Below, piece by piece: positions 1 to 6,868 of a stretch of DNA of 64,000 nucleotides. Position 1 is the stretch's first letter, and each line of letters begins with the position of its first letter. The stretch spans positions 1 to 64,000 of the forward strand of contig CAMKOM010000002.1 of the NCBI GenBank assembly GCA_946414435.1, written 5' to 3'. The notes under the pieces are model-generated. The model was given only the letters and a program-made list of their open reading frames with translations, ran no database searches and had not been told where the DNA came from. Position numbers and translations under genes: made by a program. The stretch is from an uncultured Bacteroidota bacterium. GTDB taxonomy: Bacteria; Bacteroidota; Bacteroidia; Bacteroidales; SZUA-534.

Positions 1-378
1 TTCTCAAATCGTGAGAAACGGGTTGGGCTGCGCCAACAGTGCCTTTAGTTGCAACCACGTGAGTACGCAAGTCATGAGAAACAGGTTGAGCTGCGCCAAC
101 AGTGCCTTTAGTTGCAACAACGTGAGTTCTCAAATCGTGAGAAACGGGTTGGGCTGCGCCAACAGTGCCTTTAGTTGCAACCACGTGAGTACGCAAGTCA
201 TGAGAAACAGGTTGAGCTGCGCCAACAGTGCCTTTAGTTGCAACAACGTGAGTTCTCAAATCGTGAGAAACGGGTTGGGCTGCGCCAACAGCGCCTTTGG
301 TTGCTACAACGTGAGTACGCAAGTCATGAGAAACTGGTTGAGCTGCACCAACAGTGCCAGCAGCAGCTGTACCATCAT
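1..378 (-). repeat. 63-bp tandem repeat with 126-bp higher-order alternation
   Basis: Six consecutive 63-bp units (1-63, 64-126, 127-189, 190-252, 253-315, 316-378), the last one degenerate. Units alternate A-B-A-B-A-B. Types A and B differ at seven nucleotide positions, all synonymous in the lipoprotein frame (for example GTG/GTT, CCC/CCT, GAT/GAC, AGA/CGT), so the protein repeats every 21 residues while the DNA repeats every 126 bp. The array continues past the left edge. Confidence 0.95.
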
Positions 379-469
379 AAAGTTGCTCTTCGAAATCTTC
401 ATCAGTACAAGAAGAAACACATACTGCAGCACCAAGTAATACGGCTACTGCCAAAAAAGATTTTTTCAT
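1..469 (-). CDS. Surface lipoprotein built of 21-residue repeats (3' end off the window)
   Basis: Reading from ATG at 469 leftwards there is no stop before the window edge, so the gene is truncated at its 3' end after 156 codons. Residues 1-21 form a lipoprotein signal peptide ending in the lipobox VSSC; the residues after the Cys (TDEDFEE) resemble the acidic lipoprotein export signal that sends Bacteroidetes lipoproteins to the cell surface (known motif; the application here is inference). From about residue 31 the protein is a chain of identical 21-residue units (core VGAAQPVSHDLRTHVVATKG), at least five and a half copies. The unit is not assigned to a known fold. The repeat probably acts as a stalk or as a substrate for recombination. 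Upstream is a TATCTTTG -7 box (511-518). The start is confident; the function is unknown. Confidence 0.85.
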   Translation of the reverse strand, partial: MKKSFLAVAVLLGAAVCVSSCTDEDFEEQLYDGTAAAGTVGAAQPVSHDLRTHVVATKGAVGAAQPVSHDLRTHVVATKGTVGAAQPVSHDLRTHVVATKGTVGAAQPVSHDLRTHVVATKGTVGAAQPVSHDLRTHVVATKGTVGAAQPVSHDLR

Positions 470-510
470 AAAATGTAATTTTAAAGATTAATGATTAAAT
501 AGTATCGTAA

Positions 511-518
511 CAAAGATA
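511..518 (-). promoter_or_regulatory. -7 promoter element of the repeat lipoprotein
   Basis: On the minus strand the sequence is TATCTTTG, an exact match to the Bacteroidetes TAnnTTTG -7 element, about 41 nt upstream of the lipoprotein ATG. No TTG -33 box is seen at 19-21 bp. The leader contains a 14-nt element (494-507) shared with the leader of the gene starting at 4853. Confidence 0.55.
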
Positions 519-719
519 TAAAAATTTTGTTTCGTTATACTCCATGAATGTAATATTTTTTGCATCGGACCTATTTGAAATTGATCAATTTAAGACTGCC
601 AGACGCCTCAGTAGTGTGTTTGTCGGACGGCGTCAGTTTTTTGACTAATGCCGATTGAGGATTGTTGATACTCTTTGTAAATTAGCGGCCAAAATGTTTT
701 TGAATCAAAATTGAAAACA

Positions 720-1700
720 ATGAAAAAGATTTTAGGAATGGGCAATGCCCTTGTCGATATTATGACCACTCTGCCCGACGACGGCGTGCTGGCCGAATTT
801 AATCTGCCTAAAGGCAGTATGCAGTTGGTTGACAGCAATTTGTGCGACAAAATCAACAAACGTATCGAGTGCTACAACCCAAAAATTTCGGCAGGCGGCT
901 CGGCGGCTAACACCATCAAGGCTCTGGCACACCTTGGCGCACCTTGCGGGTTCATTGGCAAAACCAGCCGCGACAAACTGGGAACGCTTTTCCGCCAAGA
1001 CCTTGTTGATTCGGGCGTTGTGCCTCATATTCTTGACAGCCAGTCGGCCACGGGGCACGCCATTGCCTTGGTTACTCCCGACTCAGAGCGCACTTTCGCA
1101 ACACATTTGGGGGCAGCTGTTGAGTTGTCGGCTGCAGAGATTAACCGCGATGTATTCGCTAAATACGATTATTTCTACATTGAAGGCTATTTGGTTCAGA
1201 ACCATGATCTTATTGAGACGGCCATTAAAACCGCCCGAAGCTTGTCGATGAAGGTTGCCATCGACCTGGCAAGCTACAATGTGGTGGCCGAAAATCTTGA
1301 TTTTCTGCACCGAATAGCAAAAGATTATGTCGATATTATTTTTGCCAACGAGGAAGAAGCCAAGGCGTTCACAGGAAAAGACGCCGAAGCCGCAGCTGAG
1401 GAGCTTGCCGCAATGTGCGACATTGCCGTGGTGAAGGTTGGCAAGCGCGGTTCGATTGTACGCAATGGCAACAATATCAGCCGTATAGGAATTATCGATG
1501 CCAACTGCATCGATACCACTGGCGCAGGCGATTTTTATGCCGCAGGATTTATGTTCGGACTGGCATCTGGCTACAGCCTTGACAAGTGCGGGCAAATCGG
1601 CTCACTGCTGTCGGGCAAGGTGATAGAGAGCCTTGGCGCCCAGATTTCGGTTGAAAACTGGAAGGTTATTGACGAAGAGATGAAAAAGATTAAAAGTTGA
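720..1700 (+). CDS. PfkB-family carbohydrate kinase, adenosine kinase-like
   Basis: A 326-residue ribokinase/PfkB-fold cytoplasmic kinase that transfers phosphate from ATP to a sugar or nucleoside hydroxyl. The N-terminal GMGNALVDIM and the internal GGSAANTI match the substrate-binding region of adenosine kinase-like PfkB proteins common in Bacteroidetes. Near the C-terminus DTTGAGDFYAAGF is the PfkB signature 2, with the catalytic Asp in GAGD. Length is normal for the family. I take ATG 720 rather than an in-frame TTG at 711 because the protein then begins MKKILGMGNAL as in relatives. Its TGA overlaps the TTG start of the next gene by four bases, implying coupled translation. Adenosine is the likeliest substrate, but another sugar cannot be excluded. 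Confidence 0.85.
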   Translation: MKKILGMGNALVDIMTTLPDDGVLAEFNLPKGSMQLVDSNLCDKINKRIECYNPKISAGGSAANTIKALAHLGAPCGFIGKTSRDKLGTLFRQDLVDSGVVPHILDSQSATGHAIALVTPDSERTFATHLGAAVELSAAEINRDVFAKYDYFYIEGYLVQNHDLIETAIKTARSLSMKVAIDLASYNVVAENLDFLHRIAKDYVDIIFANEEEAKAFTGKDAEAAAEELAAMCDIAVVKVGKRGSIVRNGNNISRIGIIDANCIDTTGAGDFYAAGFMFGLASGYSLDKCGQIGSLLSGKVIESLGAQISVENWKVIDEEMKKIKS

Positions 1701-4393
1701 AAGGCTTATTCAAAATACTAACCATCATCGTATTAGTGGCAACGCCTGCTATCGGGTTGTATGCGCAGCCGCACGAGTACCGCTTTACGTTTAAGGTGGG
1801 TAGCCGGACTCAACTCGACAGCCTGTCGCAAATGATTTCGGTAGACCGCGTAGATGGCAGCCGTGTGTGGGCATATGCCAATCCACAGGAAATGGAGCTG
1901 TTCCGTCAGACTGGTGTTAGTTTTGAACTTTGTGCCGCCAAAGGCGCGTCAAAAGCAATTCCGATGGCGGCCACTGTTGCAGAAATGGAAAATCTCGACC
2001 ACTACCCAACATATGAGGTTTACGATACGCTGATGCGGAATTTTGAGCGCGACTATCCGCAACTGTGCCAACTTGAGGAGGTGGCAACATTGGTTTCGGG
2101 GAGGAAGATGCTTGCACTTAAGATTTCGAACAACGTGGAGCTTGACAACACCGACAAACCTGAAGTGCTTTGTACAGCCACAATGCACGGCGACGAAGGT
2201 ATCTGTGCCACTACGGCACTCAACTTCTGCAATTACTTGCTCAGTAGCTATGGAACTGACAACTATGTCAGCCGCCTATTGGACAGTATCGAATTCTGGA
2301 TCATTCCGATCTTCAATCCTGATGGGATGTACCATGGCAGCAATAGTTCGATTAGCGGTTCGACGCGCTCGAACGGTAACTCGTACGACCTGAACCGCAA
2401 TTTTCCGAAGTTAGGCGGTGGAGGCAATACTTTGCAGCCTGAAACCAGAGCGATGATGGAGTTTTTTGGCAGACATCACTTTACGCTATCGACAAATCTG
2501 CATGCAGGTAACGAGTGTTTTAATTATCCGTGGGACACATGGTCGCGGCTGACGGCTGACAACAGTTGGTGGCGATATGTGGGAGGAGCTTATCGCGATA
2601 CCGCACAACATCATGGTTCAAACGGTTACTTCGATGATGGTTGCTCAAATTCGGCCAACGGATTGACTAATGGATACGCATGGTATTCAGTTGCGGGTGG
2701 GCAGCAAGATTGGGCCAACTATTTCGCTCATTGTCGCGAGGTGACTATTGAGATTTGTGGAACAAAAGAACCGACATCGACATCTACTATTGCAAACATT
2801 TGGAAGTACAATAAAAACTCGTTGTTGAACTTCTACGCTGAAAGTCTGAATGGAGTGCGGGGAATGGTGACGAACGCTGCCGGAGAACCGCTTGCAGCCC
2901 GTATCACCATTGAGGAGCATGATAAAGACAACTCATGGATAGAGACAGATGCCCGTGTTGGCGACTACCATCGTCTGTTGAAAGCCGGCACCTATAATCT
3001 GACTTTTGAGGCTGAAGGTTACGGGTCGCAAACAATAGCCGTCAACGTTGCTGATGGTAAACCAACATGGCTCAATGTGACGCTGTATAAAGAAGCTGCA
3101 AGGTTGTCGGTTAGCAGTTCAAACATTTCTGTGGCTCTTCCGCCGGAATCGCGGACAACTCGGCAGATCACCATCTCAAACCTAGGCTCAAGTGCAGGCG
3201 AATATTCCATCAGCGGAAACACTGCCGAATGGCTCACGTTGGACCACAACAACGGTCAGCTCGACGTTGGGCAATCAAATACTTTGACGGCAACCATCAG
3301 CAGTCAATGGCTTGATTTGGGATCATACTCAACAATGGCATTTATCCAGTCGTCGGTTAGTCAGACTATAACTTTATTATTTAATCTCGAAATTAGAGAT
3401 GTCCCTGATGAGATCGGTTTTGCTTGTTTGCCTCAGAAACTCGAGTATTCAATCGGCGACACGCTCGATGTGAGGGGAGGAATGCTTTCGTTGCGTTTTT
3501 GTAACGACTCGCTGGCCTACATCCCCATAACACGCCAGATGGTGAGCGGATTCAACAGTTCAACCCCGGGTGTAAAAACGCTCGAGGTTACTGTCGATGA
3601 CCTAACCATATATTTTAAGGTAATAATTCGCGACAACGTTACATTGATACCCGAGCCGATTGTTATCAGCAATGTCATTGTAGAAAAACTGCCTGACAAA
3701 CTTAAATATGATATCGGTGATACGCTTGATGTGACAGGAGGTGTGCTTGTGGCGATTTTCAGCGACGGCTCAACCGACACTGTTGCCATGCAAAACAGTA
3801 TGGTTGGCGGATTCAGCAGTGAGATGGTTGGTACTGTATTGCTGACTGTGAAATACAAATATTTTACAAATGTGTTTATTGTCAGCGTGATAGATCATTT
3901 TGCGCCGATTGTGCAGCCAACCGTTGTGTCGGCAGTGCTGACGACATTGCCTTTGAAATTGGAATATAACATCGGGCAGGTGATTGATGTGGGTGGCGGT
4001 CTGCTAACCGTAACCTACAGCAATGACTCTATAGTGATGAAAGCCCTGCAAAGCAGCATGGTCAAAGAATTTGACAGCAGCAAAGCAGGTATGCAGTGGG
4101 TGACCATTGAATATGCCGGGATGCTCAACAGGTTCTGTGTCGAGATAAAAAGCAACACTTCAGATACCACTGGTATTGGTGACCATTGGAGCAATCAGCC
4201 ACGTATTTATGCGGTTGGTTATCAGATTGTGGTGGAAAACGCCAATGCCCCGATAAGGGTTTACGATCTTGCAGGTCGTTGTGTGGCTGTTGAAAACAGC
4301 ATGGCACCAATCGCCCGGATCACTTTGGGCAACGGAGGAATCTATATTGTGACCGCTGGTGCAGCAATTGAAAAAGTCAGCTTGCGCCAATGA
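1697..4393 (+). CDS. Secreted M14 zinc carboxypeptidase with T9SS sorting domain
   Basis: 898 residues. A signal peptide (about 1-23) is followed by a peptidase M14 domain (about 100-390): zinc ligands H164 and E167 (MHGDE) and H269 (NLHAGN), substrate-binding DLNRN at 231-235, and catalytic Glu in REVTIEICG (about 352). Then come a carboxypeptidase-regulatory-like beta-sandwich (about 393-460), a BACON/Ig-like module (about 465-565), and three related Ig-like repeats (about 568-644, 658-733, 743-816), each with the core LEY/LKYDIGDTLDV.GG. Residues about 831-898 form a T9SS type A sorting domain (IRVYDLAGR, GGIYIV, KVSLRQ). It should be exported and anchored or released at the surface to trim peptides. 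The start is TTG at 1697 inside the upstream kinase stop (TTGA); no ATG would preserve the signal peptide. Confidence 0.88.
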   Translation: MKGLFKILTIIVLVATPAIGLYAQPHEYRFTFKVGSRTQLDSLSQMISVDRVDGSRVWAYANPQEMELFRQTGVSFELCAAKGASKAIPMAATVAEMENLDHYPTYEVYDTLMRNFERDYPQLCQLEEVATLVSGRKMLALKISNNVELDNTDKPEVLCTATMHGDEGICATTALNFCNYLLSSYGTDNYVSRLLDSIEFWIIPIFNPDGMYHGSNSSISGSTRSNGNSYDLNRNFPKLGGGGNTLQPETRAMMEFFGRHHFTLSTNLHAGNECFNYPWDTWSRLTADNSWWRYVGGAYRDTAQHHGSNGYFDDGCSNSANGLTNGYAWYSVAGGQQDWANYFAHCREVTIEICGTKEPTSTSTIANIWKYNKNSLLNFYAESLNGVRGMVTNAAGEPLAARITIEEHDKDNSWIETDARVGDYHRLLKAGTYNLTFEAEGYGSQTIAVNVADGKPTWLNVTLYKEAARLSVSSSNISVALPPESRTTRQITISNLGSSAGEYSISGNTAEWLTLDHNNGQLDVGQSNTLTATISSQWLDLGSYSTMAFIQSSVSQTITLLFNLEIRDVPDEIGFACLPQKLEYSIGDTLDVRGGMLSLRFCNDSLAYIPITRQMVSGFNSSTPGVKTLEVTVDDLTIYFKVIIRDNVTLIPEPIVISNVIVEKLPDKLKYDIGDTLDVTGGVLVAIFSDGSTDTVAMQNSMVGGFSSEMVGTVLLTVKYKYFTNVFIVSVIDHFAPIVQPTVVSAVLTTLPLKLEYNIGQVIDVGGGLLTVTYSNDSIVMKALQSSMVKEFDSSKAGMQWVTIEYAGMLNRFCVEIKSNTSDTTGIGDHWSNQPRIYAVGYQIVVENANAPIRVYDLAGRCVAVENSMAPIARITLGNGGIYIVTAGAAIEKVSLRQ

Positions 4394-4423
4394 TCAAATC
4401 GGCAAGTTGCTGTCGTAGGGAAC

Positions 4424-4458
4424 AAAAAAAAACGGTCGATATTCCGACCGTTTTTTTT
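4424..4458. terminator. Bidirectional rho-independent terminator
   Basis: Stem CGGTCG (4433-4438) / CGACCG (4445-4450) with a 6-nt loop, flanked by an A tract on the left and eight T on the right, so it works for both the converging M14 gene and the Spy-like gene. Confidence 0.9.
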
Positions 4459-4475
4459 GTGAGCTCGTGAATCGA

Positions 4476-4853
4476 TTAGAAACCTCCGCCAAATCCGCCG
4501 CCCATATTTTGACGCATTTGCTGCTGGTACTCATCCCATTTCTTGTATTGCTCGTCGGTAAGGATTTCTTTAAATTTCTTGTTCTGCTCCTCTTGAATTT
4601 CACCGAACTTGCTGAAATCTGGTTGACCACCACCTTCGAACATCTTACGCATTTTTTCGCCACTCTCTTTGTAAACAACAAGCACTTTGTTGTACTGGTC
4701 GTCATTGAGGTTAACGGTTTGTTTCATTTGGTCAGCTTGCATTTTAGCCATTTCCTCAGGTGATGGCATTTGACCCATTTGCGCATTGGCAATGTTCACG
4801 CCGCATGCGAGCACCAGGCTCAAGATTGCGGTTTTGAAAAAATTCTTTTTCAT
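4476..4853 (-). CDS. Spy/CpxP-like small periplasmic protein
   Basis: 125 residues with a signal peptide ending ANA-Q (about residue 24). The mature part is almost wholly charged helix with the LTxxQ-type pattern: LNDDQYNKVLVVYKESGEKM and, later, ILTDEQYKKWDEYQQQ, which are hallmarks of the Spy/CpxP (LTXXQ) fold and of small Bacteroidetes relatives. Such proteins are periplasmic holdase chaperones or envelope-stress sensors; function here is inferred from the pattern only. The C-terminus is a Gly/Phe/Met tail (GGGFGGGF). It converges on the M14 gene across a shared terminator. A good promoter lies at 4919-4949, so it is monocistronic. Confidence 0.7.
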   Translation of the reverse strand: MKKNFFKTAILSLVLACGVNIANAQMGQMPSPEEMAKMQADQMKQTVNLNDDQYNKVLVVYKESGEKMRKMFEGGGQPDFSKFGEIQEEQNKKFKEILTDEQYKKWDEYQQQMRQNMGGGFGGGF

Positions 4854-4918
4854 ACAAATTAAAATTTAGAGTTATTAAATAGTATCGGCAAAACGCCGGT
4901 ATTTTCAAATCGTTGATG

Positions 4919-4949
4919 TAAAAGTATAGATTGTTGAAAAACAGGGCAA
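4919..4949 (-). promoter_or_regulatory. Promoter of the Spy-like gene
   Basis: On the minus strand, TTG (4947-4949) is followed after 20 bp by TACTTTTA (4919-4926), seven of eight matches to TAnnTTTG. The leader would be about 60 nt and contains the 14-nt element at 4874-4887 shared with the lipoprotein leader at 494-507. Confidence 0.55.
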
Positions 4950-5049
4950 GTAACTCTCGACTAAAATTTGTTTTTTGCCGATACATATCCATAAACGGTT
5001 TACGAGCCGATATTTGGGCGGTTTTTAGGTATAAAAGGCTAAAAAATGC

Positions 5050-5538
5050 CTATAAAACCATGCTTTCGCATTCCCCGTTATCGTCACATTCGGCGGCAAG
5101 TTGGCTGAGGGCTTTGTTTAGTGTAGGGTGCACAAAATCAGGGGCGATATCGCACAATGGCCGCAGCACAAAGTTACGGAGATGCATGAGCGGGTGGGGC
5201 ACTTTTAGGTCGGGTTGGTTGATGATCTGACTGCCATAAAAGATAATGTCTATGTCGATGGAGCGTGGTTCGTAGCCGTTGCCGCTGCGGGTGCGCCCAA
5301 GTTCGGACTCTATTTGCAGGCAACGCTCTAGCACGGCGTGCGGCTCAAGTTCGGTTTCCACTGCAACCACCTGATTCAAAAACCATTGGTCGCAATCAAG
5401 CCCCCATGGCTCAGATTTATATATGGCTGATTTTGCTGTAACGCTGCCTATGCGGCTATCAATCAAGTCGATGGCTTGCTCAAGATACTGTTGCGTATCG
5501 CCAATGTTACCGCCCAAACACAAATAAACGCTTTCCAT
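5050..5538 (-). CDS. folK: 6-hydroxymethyl-7,8-dihydropterin pyrophosphokinase
   Basis: 162 residues, normal FolK length. It transfers pyrophosphate from ATP to 6-hydroxymethyl-dihydropterin in cytoplasmic folate synthesis. Signatures: N-terminal YLCLGGNIGD; YKSEPWG; the ATP/Mg-binding segment GRTRSGNGYEPRSIDIDIIFYG (the RxxRxxxxRxxDxDI pattern, R and two Asp present); and VPHPLMHLRNFVLRPL near the C-terminus. It starts two bases after the stop of the upstream Rieske-like lipoprotein gene, so the two form a tight operon, although no functional link is evident. Confidence 0.95.
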   Translation of the reverse strand: MESVYLCLGGNIGDTQQYLEQAIDLIDSRIGSVTAKSAIYKSEPWGLDCDQWFLNQVVAVETELEPHAVLERCLQIESELGRTRSGNGYEPRSIDIDIIFYGSQIINQPDLKVPHPLMHLRNFVLRPLCDIAPDFVHPTLNKALSQLAAECDDNGECESMVL

Positions 5539-5540
5539 AA

Positions 5541-5990
5541 TCAGTTGAAAATGCGCAAGAAGGGTTCATTATAGCTGACGCGGTAACTTTTGAGCGAGTG
5601 CCGAGCCTTACCCGATGTGGGCATTCCGCAGTTGACGAGTTCAAATTTTGAGCCGCATATCGGGCAGACGGCACCCGCAATGTTGCCTTCGTCGAGCACC
5701 ACGGCGCAGGTGTCGCTCACTTCGTAAGTGCAAGTGCAGTCATAGGCGTTGAAGATGGATTCCGTTGAACGATAGACAATTATTCCATTGCCGCCATAAC
5801 CTTCGTTTTTTACAATCGTTCTGCCACTAACGCTTTGCAAATCAATGTATTTTGCATCAAGAGTGTTAATCCGCACCTTCACTTCGGTCCACGGCACCAC
5901 ATCGTCGTCTTCGTTAAAACACGAAACGCACGTTGCCGCGGTTGCTAAAATGCAAAAAGTGAGTACCTTTGACAAAGATTTGCAAATCAT
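5541..5990 (-). CDS. Lipoprotein with a Rieske-like fold and all-Cys metal site
   Basis: 149 residues. Residues 1-24 form a lipoprotein signal peptide (lipobox VSC at 22-24) followed by the acidic FNEDDD, a surface-export-type signal. The rest resembles a Rieske iron-sulfur domain: CTC (85-87) stands where Rieske proteins have CxH, CPICGSKFEL (109-118) stands where they have CPCHGSxF, and SGKA...LKSYRV matches the usual xGxxxxxLxxYxV end. The two His ligands are thus replaced by Cys (C85, C87, C109, C112; C95 and C121 are extra), so it may bind a different cluster, zinc, or form disulfides. Its start is 7 bp from the divergent start at 5998. Fold assignment is by motif only. Confidence 0.6.
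   Translation of the reverse strand: MICKSLSKVLTFCILATAATCVSCFNEDDDVVPWTEVKVRINTLDAKYIDLQSVSGRTIVKNEGYGGNGIIVYRSTESIFNAYDCTCTYEVSDTCAVVLDEGNIAGAVCPICGSKFELVNCGMPTSGKARHSLKSYRVSYNEPFLRIFN
5942..5971 (+). promoter_or_regulatory. Promoter of the 5998 gene, inside the opposite gene
   Basis: TTG (5942-5944), 19 bp spacer, TACCTTTG (5964-5971): an exact -33/-7 Bacteroidetes promoter. It lies entirely within the coding sequence of the divergent Rieske-like gene and places the start of transcription about 20 nt before ATG 5998. Confidence 0.7.
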
Positions 5991-5997
5991 TGCGCTA

Positions 5998-6402
5998 ATG
6001 AAATTTATTGTCGCAAATATACTGTTTTTATTGCTGATGGCAGCGCCGTTCGCTTCATCGGCCCAATATCAGTATTTGTTCGACAACAAATCGGACAAGC
6101 ACAAGCACAGCGTGAAAAGCGACATCGAGATGCTGAAATCCAACGTGGAAGAGTACAAAAAGATGAAGCAGGAAGCGAAGGAAGACCGCAAGGCGTCGCG
6201 GCAGACAATAAGCCATACCTATAAAATACAAAAACACTACGTTAGAAAGCGTATGATGGCGTCGCGGTGCGAAGCGGCCGAGTTCAACGGAGACCATCAC
6301 TTTTGGTGCAAACCTCTGCATTTGTTTTGGAGGCACGGCGATTTTATGCCATACATTTTCGCCCATAACAGAGGTAAATGCAAAATGACCGCAAAAAAAT
6401 AA
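5998..6402 (+). CDS. Small secreted basic protein of unknown function
   Basis: 134 residues from ATG 5998. A longer in-frame ORF starts at 5845 but lies antisense inside the neighbouring gene and would bury the signal peptide. Residues 1-21 (ending SSA-Q) are a signal peptide. The mature part has a highly charged helical segment (about 28-60, rich in Lys, Glu and Asp), then a His/Cys/Trp-rich C-terminal half (for example DHHFWCKPLHLFW). I do not recognise the family. It is followed after one base by the next small gene, so the two are co-transcribed. A strong promoter sits at 5942-5971. Confidence 0.65.
   Translation: MKFIVANILFLLLMAAPFASSAQYQYLFDNKSDKHKHSVKSDIEMLKSNVEEYKKMKQEAKEDRKASRQTISHTYKIQKHYVRKRMMASRCEAAEFNGDHHFWCKPLHLFWRHGDFMPYIFAHNRGKCKMTAKK
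6014..6021 (-). promoter_or_regulatory. Candidate -7 element of the Rieske-like gene, inside the opposite gene
   Basis: Minus-strand TATATTTG, an exact -7 match, located within codons 6-8 of the divergent gene and about 24 nt upstream of the Rieske-like start at 5990. No TTG is seen at the expected -33 distance, so it is weaker evidence than its counterpart at 5942-5971. Confidence 0.4.
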
Positions 6403-6403
6403 T

Positions 6404-6778
6404 ATGATTATGGATGATTATGCTGATTTACTGAAATTTATTGTTCCGTTGGTTGTTTTTATCGGTGCGGCTGTCTTCGGGAAATCGAACAAACAGAAGG
6501 CAAATTCAGACGCCGGTCAGTCCGCATTAAGTGCAATTTTGGATTTTATTGATGATGAGTCGGATACGGGTGCTGTGCCGCATGCCGTCCATTATTCCAA
6601 CACCGACCGGCAATCACATCCAGACGAGGAGCCTGTGCCATCAATGCCTGAAGAAGGTGTCCGTTCGGTTTTTAACGAAGCGCCTCAAACCGTTGAGCCT
6701 GAACCAGACGCAGAAAAGTTTGAATTTGATGCGCGCGAAGCTGTTATATATTCGACAATTTTGGAGAGAAAATATTGA
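6404..6778 (+). CDS. Membrane-anchored acidic small protein, unknown
   Basis: 124 residues. One N-terminal transmembrane helix (about residues 10-26, FIVPLVVFIGAAVF) is followed by a long acidic, Pro/Glu-rich, probably disordered linker and a short conserved-looking C-terminus, FDAREAVIYSTILERKY. Small Bacteroidales proteins with one helix and an AVIYSxILxRKY tail are familiar to me, but I know of no function. It begins one base after the stop of the preceding gene, suggesting translational coupling; ATG at 6410 is an alternative start two codons in. Confidence 0.65.
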   Translation: MIMDDYADLLKFIVPLVVFIGAAVFGKSNKQKANSDAGQSALSAILDFIDDESDTGAVPHAVHYSNTDRQSHPDEEPVPSMPEEGVRSVFNEAPQTVEPEPDAEKFEFDAREAVIYSTILERKY

Positions 6779-6868
6779 TTTATGGAGAATCTTTAATTGA
6801 TTTTCTGATTGAATAAATCACTTTTCAACATTATTATAAATTTGTGCGCATTTTGAAAACGATTGACA

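Noticed and set aside
1-378. CRISPR-like array
   Set aside because: Units are contiguous 63-bp repeats without spacers and lie in an open reading frame; no cas genes.
11-439. Plus-strand ORF of 142 aa in the repeats
   Set aside because: Antisense to the lipoprotein frame; the minus strand has a signal peptide, lipobox and promoter, and the ORF is merely a by-product of the repeat.
5845-5997. Upstream extension of the 5998 gene to 5845
   Set aside because: It would lie antisense in the Rieske-like gene, bury the signal peptide, and include the promoter at 5942-5971.
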